Of a stretch of DNA of 6,649 bases, positions 1 through 5,530 are shown one piece after another. A model generated the notes under the pieces. It searched no databases, was not told the DNA's origin, and was given only the letters and a program-made list of their open reading frames with translations. The translations under genes were made by a program, and so were the position numbers. The stretch spans positions 1-6,649 of the forward strand of contig DDWE01000079.1 in assembly GCA_002345625.1 (NCBI GenBank). The letters are read 5' to 3'. Position 1 is the stretch's first letter. Every line of letters starts with the position of its first letter. Source of the DNA: Desulfuromonadaceae bacterium UBA2294 (GTDB lineage Bacteria; Desulfobacterota; Desulfuromonadia; Desulfuromonadales; UBA2294).

Positions 1-203
1 AAGGGTCTGTAGGTGAAAACCCGGGAACATTGGCGTTGTATTTTCCATGACGAATTATGCCATTTTTAGCCAATAATTTCAGGTGTTTTCATATGCAAAA
101 TGGCCTTAAACTAGCGCCATTCTAGCCTGTCCCCTCTTTCTTGTCCCCTTTTTCCCTGCTTCTCAATTCGCCTTTTTACGGGTTGTGCACTTTGAACTAG
201 TAT
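1..203. other. AT-rich non-coding stretch left of the PEGA gene
   Basis: No credible gene is visible here on either strand. The stretch is AT-rich like the adjacent PEGA gene. It contains a 6-base inverted repeat AATGGC/GCCATT (99-104 and 116-121, 11-base loop) and a doubled TGTCCCC motif described separately. I looked for an intrinsic terminator for the gene ending at 204 and found no GC-rich hairpin followed by a T-run on the minus strand, so transcription of the caspase/PEGA unit may end beyond the window or by a factor-dependent route. Confidence 0.5.
99..148. repeat. Possible REP-like element with doubled TGTCCCC motif
   Basis: TGTCCCC occurs at 128-134 and again at 142-148, 14 bases apart in register, next to a short inverted repeat (AATGGC 99-104, GCCATT 116-121). 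Read on the minus strand the motif is GGGGACA, followed by GGCTAG. From memory, GGGGACAGGC-like motifs border sequences mobilised by Y1/REP-type transposases in deltaproteobacteria. No transposase is present in the window, so this is a weak suggestion, and the boundaries of any element cannot be set. Confidence 0.25.
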
Positions 204-680
204 CTACCACCTAGCCGGATTGTATTCATATCCGCAAGCAGGACATTTAACTCTTTCAACGGGTTTAGCATCTCCAAATCCGAAGAGTCCTCTTTTCCCC
301 ACCGGGTATTTGAACTTATAGTTGCAGGCTGGGCATTGAGAGAATCCTTCTTTTAATTTATTCAGAACAACTGATATGATCTTATTTTCAGATTTTTTAA
401 TTTCAAAGCTATTACTGTAGTTTTCGTAACCATCAGCTTTTAGAATAATATGATGCTGACCTTCTTCGATGGAAATGCCTTTTTCCATCAGCATCCCCAT
501 CTTTCTGCCGTTCAAAAGCAAATCAGCATTTTTTGCATTACATTTTATAATCAAATGGCCCGTTCTATCTTTTGTAGCCAAATTGCCTGTTCTTTCCGAT
601 GCAAAGTCTTTTACAAACCATGCTTCAGCCGTTGTAAAACAGACCATTGCGATGAAAAACATAAATACGATTCGTTTCAT
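204..680 (-). CDS. Secreted PEGA-domain protein with C-terminal zinc ribbon
   Basis: Small exported protein (158 aa from the chosen start) of unknown specific role. Residues 1-20 form a signal peptide: Lys/Arg, a hydrophobic run rich in Phe, Met and Ile, and an AEA cleavage site. Residues 41-107 match the PEGA pattern: a beta-rich segment with a NGRKMG turn, an EEGQHHIILKADGYE core and a closing hydrophobic strand. The C-terminal 45 residues carry two CPAC knuckles (Cys116/119 and Cys146/149) spaced as in a zinc ribbon. The frame is open from a GTG at 686, but AGGA at 688-691 lies only 1 base from that GTG and 7 bases from the ATG at 680, so I start at 680. The gene follows the caspase gene with a 9-base gap, and its ribosome binding site overlaps the caspase stop, implying co-transcription and translational coupling. 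No lipobox is seen. Base composition is much more AT-rich than its partner. PEGA domains are often found on envelope or surface proteins; binding to the caspase or to a surface polymer is inference. Confidence 0.8.
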   Translation of the reverse strand: MKRIVFMFFIAMVCFTTAEAWFVKDFASERTGNLATKDRTGHLIIKCNAKNADLLLNGRKMGMLMEKGISIEEGQHHIILKADGYENYSNSFEIKKSENKIISVVLNKLKEGFSQCPACNYKFKYPVGKRGLFGFGDAKPVERVKCPACGYEYNPARW

Positions 681-687
681 TGTCACG

Positions 688-691
688 TCCT
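688..691 (-). promoter_or_regulatory. Ribosome binding site of PEGA gene, overlapping caspase stop
   Basis: AGGA lies 7 bases upstream of the ATG at 680 and shares bases with the TAG stop (690-692) of the upstream caspase gene. A ribosome terminating on the caspase message would sit on this site, which favours coupled translation. It also decides the start: the alternative GTG at 686 is too close to be served by it. Confidence 0.7.
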
Positions 692-2522
692 AGTCAAGTA
701 CCGCCAGCACCTGCTGGCGTTTGCCAGAAACCTGCGGCTGCTGGGTCGTGCCTTTAAGCTTCTTCGCCATCCAGATAACATTTTCGTTCAGGTAGCTCTC
801 CATCTCGGCGACGGTGATCTTTTTATCGCCATTGGCATCGGCCACGCCCTGCAACCCCTTGAGAAAATAGTAAGTAAACAGGCTGTGACGTTTTTCCGGG
901 TACCAGGTTGAGACCTGATCGTCGGCAGCGCTGGCAAAGACCACCGAGTCGCTCGGCTTGACCACCTCGGCACGGTTGCGCAGGGTGATCGAGCTGACCC
1001 CCTGAAACAGTAGGCCGCTGGCCGAGTTGCCAGAGAAACAGGCGTCGAGCACCACGGTGACATCTTTGGCCGGCAGCTTGGCGAGGTTGTCGTAGAAGGT
1101 CTTCAACCGATAACCGCTGGTTTTGAGAAACTGCGGGTTAGCGTCGACCGGAATGAAGTAGGCATCGCCGCTGTCGAGATCTGGAGCGCCGTGGCCGACG
1201 TAGTAGATGAAAACCCGTGACTGGCCGTCCTTGACGAAGTTGTGCAACTGGCCGCGATGATCACGCTCGTTACCGAAGATTTCATTAAATTTGGCGTAGC
1301 CGGCGTCCTCGGCGTAGATGACCATGCCGGGGTCGAAGCCCATGGTGGTGGTGAGATACTGGCGCATGGTGCGGGCGTCGCGCCAGGCGTAGTCGACGTT
1401 AGGTACGCCGCCGGTGCCGTAGGTGCGGTTACCGATGACCACGGCGACATCGTACTTGCCAGCCTTTTTCCCCGTTGGGATGTTCTGGTCGACATCGACA
1501 TGCAGATCGATATCGTCACTATTTTGCGCCATCCCCCCGGACATGCCTGCGAGCAGTTGTGCGGTGCGCCCACCACCAACCTGCTGACTCTTATGTGCTA
1601 CGGCCTCGGGGACGGCAATAGACGTGGCATCAGAGAGCATAGCATCAAACAGCTTGTCGTAGACCTGCTTGAGCGCGCTAACCTGCGGATAGGTTTCAGC
1701 TAGTTTCTTGGCCCGGGCGACCGACTGGCCCGCCTGCCCCGACTGGAACTGCCGATAAAGGTCGGCAGCGACGTGGCTGCCAATTTCGTCATCGGCGTTG
1801 CGCAGTTCACTGTTGTTGGGAAATTGCTTTTGAGCGCTGGCGATAGCCTTCAGTGCCAGCTCTCCCTCACCTGAGAGCGCCAGCAGCTGAATGCGTGTGT
1901 ATGCGGCTTTGGCTTCGAAATCAAGGGCGGCTAGGGCTTTCAAAGCTTGATCTTGTTTGCCGGACTGCGCTGTCTCGACCTGAGTTGCTAGATATCCATC
2001 GAGCAGTTCATCGTAGCTGGCTTGAAGCTGCGTGTTTGGTTTTTTGTCGAGGGTTGCGTGCAGTTCCTTGAGCGCATCGACGGGCATACCGCTAGCGAAG
2101 CGGGCACGGGCCAGGGTGTCGGTCATCGCCGGTTCGCCAGATAAGCGGGCGGCCCTCTCGGCAAAGCTGAGTGCCCGGGGCGTATCCTGGCGCAGTTCCA
2201 GCAGCACTTGGGAAAGGTTGTTCAGGGCGTCGGCGTTGCCGTCGTTGAGTCCAACCGCCTTCTCCAGCGCTGTGCGCGACTCGGCAAGACGGCCGTAGCG
2301 GTAGTAAGCGACACCGAGATTGTAGGCGATGTCGGCATCCTCGCCACACAACTCCTTCGCCTTGATGAACAGTTTCAGCCCTTCGGCGCGATCGACCTCA
2401 AAGGCTTTGACCGCCTTGCCAGTCACCGCCTGAGCAAGATCACACATGTCGTTGGCGGTCGCCGACAGCGGCAGCAAGAAGCAAAAAATCAGGGCGAGGA
2501 GAAGCGCTGGAATATAACGCAT
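690..2522 (-). CDS. Secreted TPR/caspase-like peptidase (C14 family) with EF-hand loop
   Basis: Exported cysteine peptidase of the bacterial caspase/metacaspase-like (C14) group, 610 aa. Residues 1-23 form a signal peptide ending SATA. Residues 62-163 contain about three TPR-like helical repeats (AYNLGVAYYRYGR, ALNNLSQVLLEL), followed by more helical repeat-like sequence to about 300 and an Asp-rich linker (334-346). The caspase fold starts near 356 (YDVAVVIGNRTYG). His444 in VGHG and Cys495 in DACFSG form the catalytic dyad. Asp493 and Asp382 (AWRDA) match the acidic S1-pocket residues of metacaspases, predicting cleavage after Arg or Lys. Residues 562-573 (DANGDKKITVAE) read as an EF-hand calcium loop, with Asp, Asn, Asp and a final Glu at the ligand positions. 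Basic residues at 515, 517 and 522, between the two halves of the fold, are possible self-processing sites. The ATG at 2522 has GGAGG 8 bases upstream and gives a proper signal peptide; the frame extends to a GTG at 2543. Gene family and secretion are well supported; substrate and calcium dependence are inferred. Confidence 0.9.
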   Translation of the reverse strand: MRYIPALLLALIFCFLLPLSATANDMCDLAQAVTGKAVKAFEVDRAEGLKLFIKAKELCGEDADIAYNLGVAYYRYGRLAESRTALEKAVGLNDGNADALNNLSQVLLELRQDTPRALSFAERAARLSGEPAMTDTLARARFASGMPVDALKELHATLDKKPNTQLQASYDELLDGYLATQVETAQSGKQDQALKALAALDFEAKAAYTRIQLLALSGEGELALKAIASAQKQFPNNSELRNADDEIGSHVAADLYRQFQSGQAGQSVARAKKLAETYPQVSALKQVYDKLFDAMLSDATSIAVPEAVAHKSQQVGGGRTAQLLAGMSGGMAQNSDDIDLHVDVDQNIPTGKKAGKYDVAVVIGNRTYGTGGVPNVDYAWRDARTMRQYLTTTMGFDPGMVIYAEDAGYAKFNEIFGNERDHRGQLHNFVKDGQSRVFIYYVGHGAPDLDSGDAYFIPVDANPQFLKTSGYRLKTFYDNLAKLPAKDVTVVLDACFSGNSASGLLFQGVSSITLRNRAEVVKPSDSVVFASAADDQVSTWYPEKRHSLFTYYFLKGLQGVADANGDKKITVAEMESYLNENVIWMAKKLKGTTQQPQVSGKRQQVLAVLD

Positions 2523-2529
2523 GAGAATT

Positions 2530-2536
2530 CCCTCCC
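2530..2536 (-). promoter_or_regulatory. Strong ribosome binding site of caspase gene
   Basis: GGGAGGG sits 8 bases upstream of the ATG at 2522. It lies inside the longer GTG-initiated frame (from 2543), which argues that the GTG is not the start. The ATG start also places two positive-to-hydrophobic features of a signal peptide directly at the N-terminus. Confidence 0.75.
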
Positions 2537-2559
2537 AGTTCACGCCTTATAAAAAATTT

Positions 2560-2588
2560 ATCTTAGCCAATCTAGCCAACCATGACAA
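2560..2588 (-). promoter_or_regulatory. Candidate sigma70 promoter of the caspase/PEGA unit
   Basis: On the minus strand, TTGTCA (2583-2588, one mismatch from TTGACA) is followed after 17 bases by TAAGAT (2560-2565, four of six consensus bases). A start near 2553 would give a leader of about 30 bases. The spacer and -10 contain a direct repeat of TTGGCTA (2573-2579 and 2564-2570), a possible regulator site. The promoter lies between the cyclophilin terminator and the caspase gene, so the unit is probably transcribed on its own. Confidence 0.5.
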
Positions 2589-2608
2589 GGCATTCGACCC
2601 AGCGCAAC

Positions 2609-2636
2609 AAAAAAACGCGACCGTAATCCGGTCGCG
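2609..2636 (-). terminator. Intrinsic terminator of the cyclophilin gene
   Basis: On the minus strand, a perfect 8-base-pair stem CGCGACCG/CGGTCGCG with the 5-base loop GATTA is followed directly by seven T residues. It begins 28 bases beyond the cyclophilin stop codon. It separates the cyclophilin transcript from the caspase/PEGA unit. Confidence 0.92.
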
Positions 2637-2664
2637 CCGTTGCTTTCGTTGTTACCTGATCGGC

Positions 2665-3177
2665 TCAGTCGAGCACCTCGACCTTCAGGATGACAATCGG
2701 CTCTTTCGGCACATCGTCGTGCCCCCGAACCGTAGCGGTCGCCTGCTGCTCAATGGTGTAGACCACGTCCATGCCATCGACCACCTGACCAAAGACGGCG
2801 TAGCCAAAATCGGCCGGAGAGGTGCCGGTATGATCAAGAAACTTGTTGTTTTCGGTGTTGATAAAAAACTGGCACGTGGCACTGTCGACCTCGCCGGTGC
2901 GGGCCATGGCCACGGAACCGGTTTTGTTCTTCAGCTTATTGGTCGCCTCATTGACGATCGGCGCCCTGGTCGGTTTCTCTTCCATCTCCGGCGTCATCCC
3001 CCCGCCCTGAATCATGAAGCCTTTGATGACACGATGAAAGATGGTGCCATCATACTGCCCGGCTTTGGCGTAATCGATGAAATTGGCAACCGAGACCGGA
3101 GCCTTTTCGGCATCAAGCTCAAGGACGATCTCGCCGAATGAGGTTTCGATCTGGACCAGGGGGTTATTGGCGCTCAT
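2665..3177 (-). CDS. ppiB: Cytoplasmic cyclophilin-type peptidyl-prolyl cis-trans isomerase
   Basis: Catalyses cis-trans isomerisation of Xaa-Pro peptide bonds and assists protein folding. The 170-aa length is typical of a single-domain bacterial cyclophilin. The core motif FHRVIKGFMIQGG (47-59) contains the catalytic Arg49 with Phe54 and Gln57. Further active-site elements are MAR (91-93), ATCQFFIN (100-107) and FGYAVFGQVVDGMDVV (124-139). Phe124 stands where the eukaryotic enzyme has Trp, as in many bacterial forms with low cyclosporin sensitivity. There is no signal peptide, so a cytoplasmic PpiB-like enzyme is more likely than a periplasmic PpiA. The ATG has AAGGAG 6 bases upstream. The gene has its own promoter (3231-3260) and terminator (2609-2636), so it is probably monocistronic, although read-through from the kinase gene is possible. 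Nothing in its sequence is unusual. Confidence 0.96.
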   Translation of the reverse strand: MSANNPLVQIETSFGEIVLELDAEKAPVSVANFIDYAKAGQYDGTIFHRVIKGFMIQGGGMTPEMEEKPTRAPIVNEATNKLKNKTGSVAMARTGEVDSATCQFFINTENNKFLDHTGTSPADFGYAVFGQVVDGMDVVYTIEQQATATVRGHDDVPKEPIVILKVEVLD

Positions 3178-3230
3178 GGGTTACTCCTTGGGCAAAGTCA
3201 AAAAACGCAATGGATCAAAATGTGCCGGCG

Positions 3231-3260
3231 ATTATAAGGTGACCCATCGCCTGCTGACAA
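3231..3260 (-). promoter_or_regulatory. Sigma70 promoter of the cyclophilin gene
   Basis: On the minus strand, TTGTCA (3255-3260) and a perfect TATAAT (3231-3236) are separated by 18 bases. A start near 3224 would leave a leader of about 47 bases ending in AAGGAG and the ATG at 3177. This is the best consensus promoter in the window. Its -35 hexamer is identical to that proposed for the caspase gene. Confidence 0.75.
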
Positions 3261-3275
3261 GCGCTTTTTGCGACC

Positions 3276-5279
3276 TTAATCCCCGATGGTCGCCATGCTG
3301 AGTGTAAAGAGAAAGGTTGCGCCTGCCCCTGGTGCCCCCTGGGCATGAATCTCGCCGCCATGGCGAAGAATCACTCTCTGCACGGTTGCCAGACCAACCC
3401 CTTCCCCTGGAATCTTCACGGCATTATCGAGGCGCTGAAAGGGCAAAAAAATCCTCTCGGCGTCAGCCGTGTCAAAGCCAATTCCATTATCACGTATGAA
3501 ACAGGTGATCTTGCCGTTGGTTTTCTGCACACCGAATTCGATACGCGCGGCCTCCTCATCGCCGGTATATTTCCAGGCATTACCCAGCAGATTTTCCATG
3601 GCCAGGCGGAGCAAGGTTTCATCACCAAGAACGATGATGTCCGGTTCGATATGAAACTGGACCACGCGCTTCGGTTCACGCTTCTGCAGCTCGGCAGCGA
3701 CCTCCTGGACGATGGAGCTTAAGTTGATCGGTGTGTGATCAATATCCTTTCCGCTAAGATGTGACAGTTTGAGTAAACCGTCGATCGTCCGTGCCATACG
3801 AGCAGAAGCAAGACAGATTCGCTCCCGGAAAACCTGAGCCTCGGCGTCGGGAATATTCGCCCCCTCAGAAATCATGATCTGAGCTAAACCGCTGATTTGG
3901 GTCAGGTCGCCGCGCAAGTCGTGCGATACGGAGTAGTTGAACGATTCGAGTTCACGATTGGCCAGCTGGAGTTGCTGCGTCCGTTCGTCCACTTTTTTCT
4001 CCATCCTCCGGTACAGATCTTCAAGTTCACGTCGGGTCGTCTGCAGCCGTTCAACCATCTGATCGAAGACCCGTCCCAATACGCCAATTTCATCTTTACG
4101 CATCATACCGATACGATAGCCGAAATCGCCGTCTGCAACCTGCTCCATCCCTTTACGCAATTTCGATAGAGAGGCAGACAGGCTGCGGATCATCTGCAAA
4201 GCGCTACCGGCCACAATGACACACAAAATGGCAACGGCCAGCACCAGTCGGTCGTGTGGAGCGCGGGTCAGAGTCTGGAGATCGGAGCTTCCCTGATGCA
4301 GAGTGCGCACCAGGCATGGAACCAATTCGCCGTCGAGCAGGCGCTCGAGCTCTTCGCTTTTCTCACGCAGATCAACCAGGGTTAAACCTGCCTGTCGGCC
4401 AAGGATCAAACTTTCGGTTATTATTATGACTTGCTGCAAGTTATCTTGTAGTCGGAAAAAAGCCGGGTCGACAGGACGGTTATCGACAGCCAAGCGTCTT
4501 TTGCTGGCGCTATCCAGGTTGGCCAGAGCCGCAATGGTCTCTTCTTCCATGCGGATGTAGGTGTGTCGTTTCTCTTCGTCTCCGGCATACAGGTAATCCA
4601 TCAGAACGCTGACCTGTCTGTTCACGGCCGTCGAGAGCCGGGAAGCCGCCACCAGATAATCGATGGTTGCCTGCGTGACCTGCAGCCGCGATGCTGCCAT
4701 CTGCGCCGTCCAGGGGGCTGAGCCCAAGGCCAAAAGCAGCGTTTGATAAGCATCTTCAACCTCATCAAGACCGTCTTCAATGGCGTCATCAAGCGCGACA
4801 TAAAGGTAATCGGTCATGTTGCGATCGATGGTCTCGACATACTTTTTGATCGTAACTGAGCGCCCGGCTTTATGCATCGTAGCAAAGAGCTCATCGTTGA
4901 GCGTCTGCCATTGCGCATAACGGGCCCGGATCTCAAGAACCTGTTCCAGATCTTCTTCTTCGCCTGGAATCCCAAGCTGCTGCTGTTCTTCAATCGCTTC
5001 CTGCCAGGCAAAGAAAGCGGCCGCAACCTGGTGCGCTGCCCGATCATACTCCTGCTTCTCCATCGGCTCATCGAGCATCAGGTAGTCGAGCCCTTCCTTG
5101 GCCTGTCTGGTCATCCAGGAACGGGCATCGGCAATGCTGCACAGATAGGAGAGCGCAGGGATGAAATCATTGGCTTTGCGCCGGATCTGCCAGGAGTGCC
5201 AGAGCAGGTAACCGACAAACAAGCCAAGCAGGGTGCAGACCAGTACCACCAGGGCTGAAAGTTTGAATTTGAGACTCAT
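3276..5279 (-). CDS. Membrane sensor histidine kinase with large helical periplasmic domain
   Basis: Orphan two-component sensor kinase, 667 aa, in the inner membrane. It has a first membrane segment at about 7-27, an approximately 315-residue mostly helical periplasmic region (about 28-344), a second membrane segment at 345-364, HAMP at about 364-417, a coiled coil to about 448, then HisKA and HATPase_c. The phosphoacceptor is His453 in SVSHDLR. The N box is ENLLGNAWKYT (Asn563, Asn567), the G1 box DNGIGFD (597-603) and the G2 box GEGVGLA (625-631). The H box is atypical: HDLRGDL, with Asp458 where Pro is usual and Gly457 at the position of the Thr/Asn associated with phosphatase activity. 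There is no receiver domain, and no response regulator in the window. The frame opens at a TTG (5303), but AAGGA lies 5 bases before the ATG at 5279, so I start there. The all-helical sensor recalls four-helix-bundle or helical bimodular sensors of small ligands; the ligand is unknown. No terminator was found before the cyclophilin promoter. Confidence 0.93.
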   Translation of the reverse strand: MSLKFKLSALVVLVCTLLGLFVGYLLWHSWQIRRKANDFIPALSYLCSIADARSWMTRQAKEGLDYLMLDEPMEKQEYDRAAHQVAAAFFAWQEAIEEQQQLGIPGEEEDLEQVLEIRARYAQWQTLNDELFATMHKAGRSVTIKKYVETIDRNMTDYLYVALDDAIEDGLDEVEDAYQTLLLALGSAPWTAQMAASRLQVTQATIDYLVAASRLSTAVNRQVSVLMDYLYAGDEEKRHTYIRMEEETIAALANLDSASKRRLAVDNRPVDPAFFRLQDNLQQVIIITESLILGRQAGLTLVDLREKSEELERLLDGELVPCLVRTLHQGSSDLQTLTRAPHDRLVLAVAILCVIVAGSALQMIRSLSASLSKLRKGMEQVADGDFGYRIGMMRKDEIGVLGRVFDQMVERLQTTRRELEDLYRRMEKKVDERTQQLQLANRELESFNYSVSHDLRGDLTQISGLAQIMISEGANIPDAEAQVFRERICLASARMARTIDGLLKLSHLSGKDIDHTPINLSSIVQEVAAELQKREPKRVVQFHIEPDIIVLGDETLLRLAMENLLGNAWKYTGDEEAARIEFGVQKTNGKITCFIRDNGIGFDTADAERIFLPFQRLDNAVKIPGEGVGLATVQRVILRHGGEIHAQGAPGAGATFLFTLSMATIGD

Positions 5280-5283
5280 TTGC

Positions 5284-5332
5284 TTCCTTATCAAAAACAA
5301 CAAAGGGTGCCCGAGCAGGCCCCGATAAGGAA
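5284..5332 (-). promoter_or_regulatory. Structured leader that can cover the kinase ribosome binding site
   Basis: On the minus strand, TTCCTTATC (5324-5332) is perfectly complementary to GATAAGGAA (5284-5292), which contains the whole AAGGA Shine-Dalgarno (5285-5289) of the kinase gene. Nested inside is a 6-base-pair hairpin GGGGCC/GGC-A-CCC (5305-5323, one bulged A), followed by the T-rich TTTGTTGTTTTT. The nested hairpin resembles a weak intrinsic terminator or attenuator. The outer stem forms only if transcription starts upstream of about 5332, whereas the candidate promoter at 5332-5361 would start near 5325. The structure is seen in the sequence; its function is inferred. Confidence 0.35.
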
Positions 5333-5361
5333 TAATAAGTTTCTTTAATTATTTTTTGCAA
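5332..5361 (-). promoter_or_regulatory. Candidate promoter of the histidine kinase gene
   Basis: On the minus strand, TTGCAA (5356-5361, four of six) and TATTAT (5332-5337, five of six) are 18 bases apart in a very AT-rich block (5331-5385) that could act as an UP-like element. The predicted start is about 45 bases from the ATG at 5279. AT-richness makes chance matches likely, so this is only moderately supported. Confidence 0.4.
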
Positions 5362-5373
5362 ACGAATAATTAA
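5345..5373. repeat. Palindrome over the kinase promoter -35 region
   Basis: TTAATTATT (5345-5353) and AATAATTAA (5365-5373) form a perfect 9-base inverted repeat with an 11-base centre. The centre contains the proposed -35 hexamer (5356-5361). Its size and position fit an operator for a dimeric regulator that would block RNA polymerase. The AT-only arms raise the chance of coincidence. Confidence 0.35.
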
Positions 5374-5465
5374 TAAAAGTGAGGAAAATGTGCCATCGCT
5401 ACGGGCTCAGTTTGATACCAGATCGCTTTTACGCTATGACAAACTCAACCGTTTTAGAAAATCCG

Positions 5466-5508
5466 GAATAAAAACCGGGGGCGGCCCTGCGCGGACCGCC
5501 CCCGGTTT
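5466..5508 (-). terminator. Intrinsic terminator of the DUF815 ATPase gene
   Basis: Perfect 13-base arms (5472-5484 and 5496-5508), rich in G and C, enclose an 11-base loop. On the minus strand the hairpin is followed by a T-run (TTTTTATT, partly within the arm). It starts 22 bases beyond the stop codon at 5531. The T-run is on the minus-strand side only, so it acts on the ATPase transcript. Between it and 5374 I see no gene. Confidence 0.9.
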
Positions 5509-5530
5509 CGGAAGGATATGTGCGGATCGG

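Noticed and set aside
450..911. 153-codon plus-strand frame across the caspase/PEGA junction
   Set aside because: It is antisense to two well-supported minus-strand genes with good ribosome binding sites. The translation is low-complexity and lacks motifs.
2457..2522. Possible lipoprotein signal in the caspase because of a Cys in the hydrophobic segment
   Set aside because: The residues before the Cys (LIF) do not fit a lipobox, and a standard SATA cleavage site follows.
2521..3141. 206-codon plus-strand frame
   Set aside because: It is antisense to the cyclophilin gene and crosses that gene's terminator and the caspase promoter. It shows no domain.
3261..3275. Possible terminator just after the kinase stop codon
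   Set aside because: Only a weak 5-base-pair stem overlapping the cyclophilin -35 box can be drawn, with no T-run after it.
5167..5361. 64-codon minus-strand frame that could be a leader peptide before the kinase
   Set aside because: It would begin at a TTG inside the proposed -35 box, has no ribosome binding site and runs out of frame deep into the kinase gene.
5385..5396. TGGCAC on the minus strand upstream of the kinase, resembling half of a sigma54 promoter
   Set aside because: The second element TTGC is not at the required spacing; the sequence at that position is CCTC-like.
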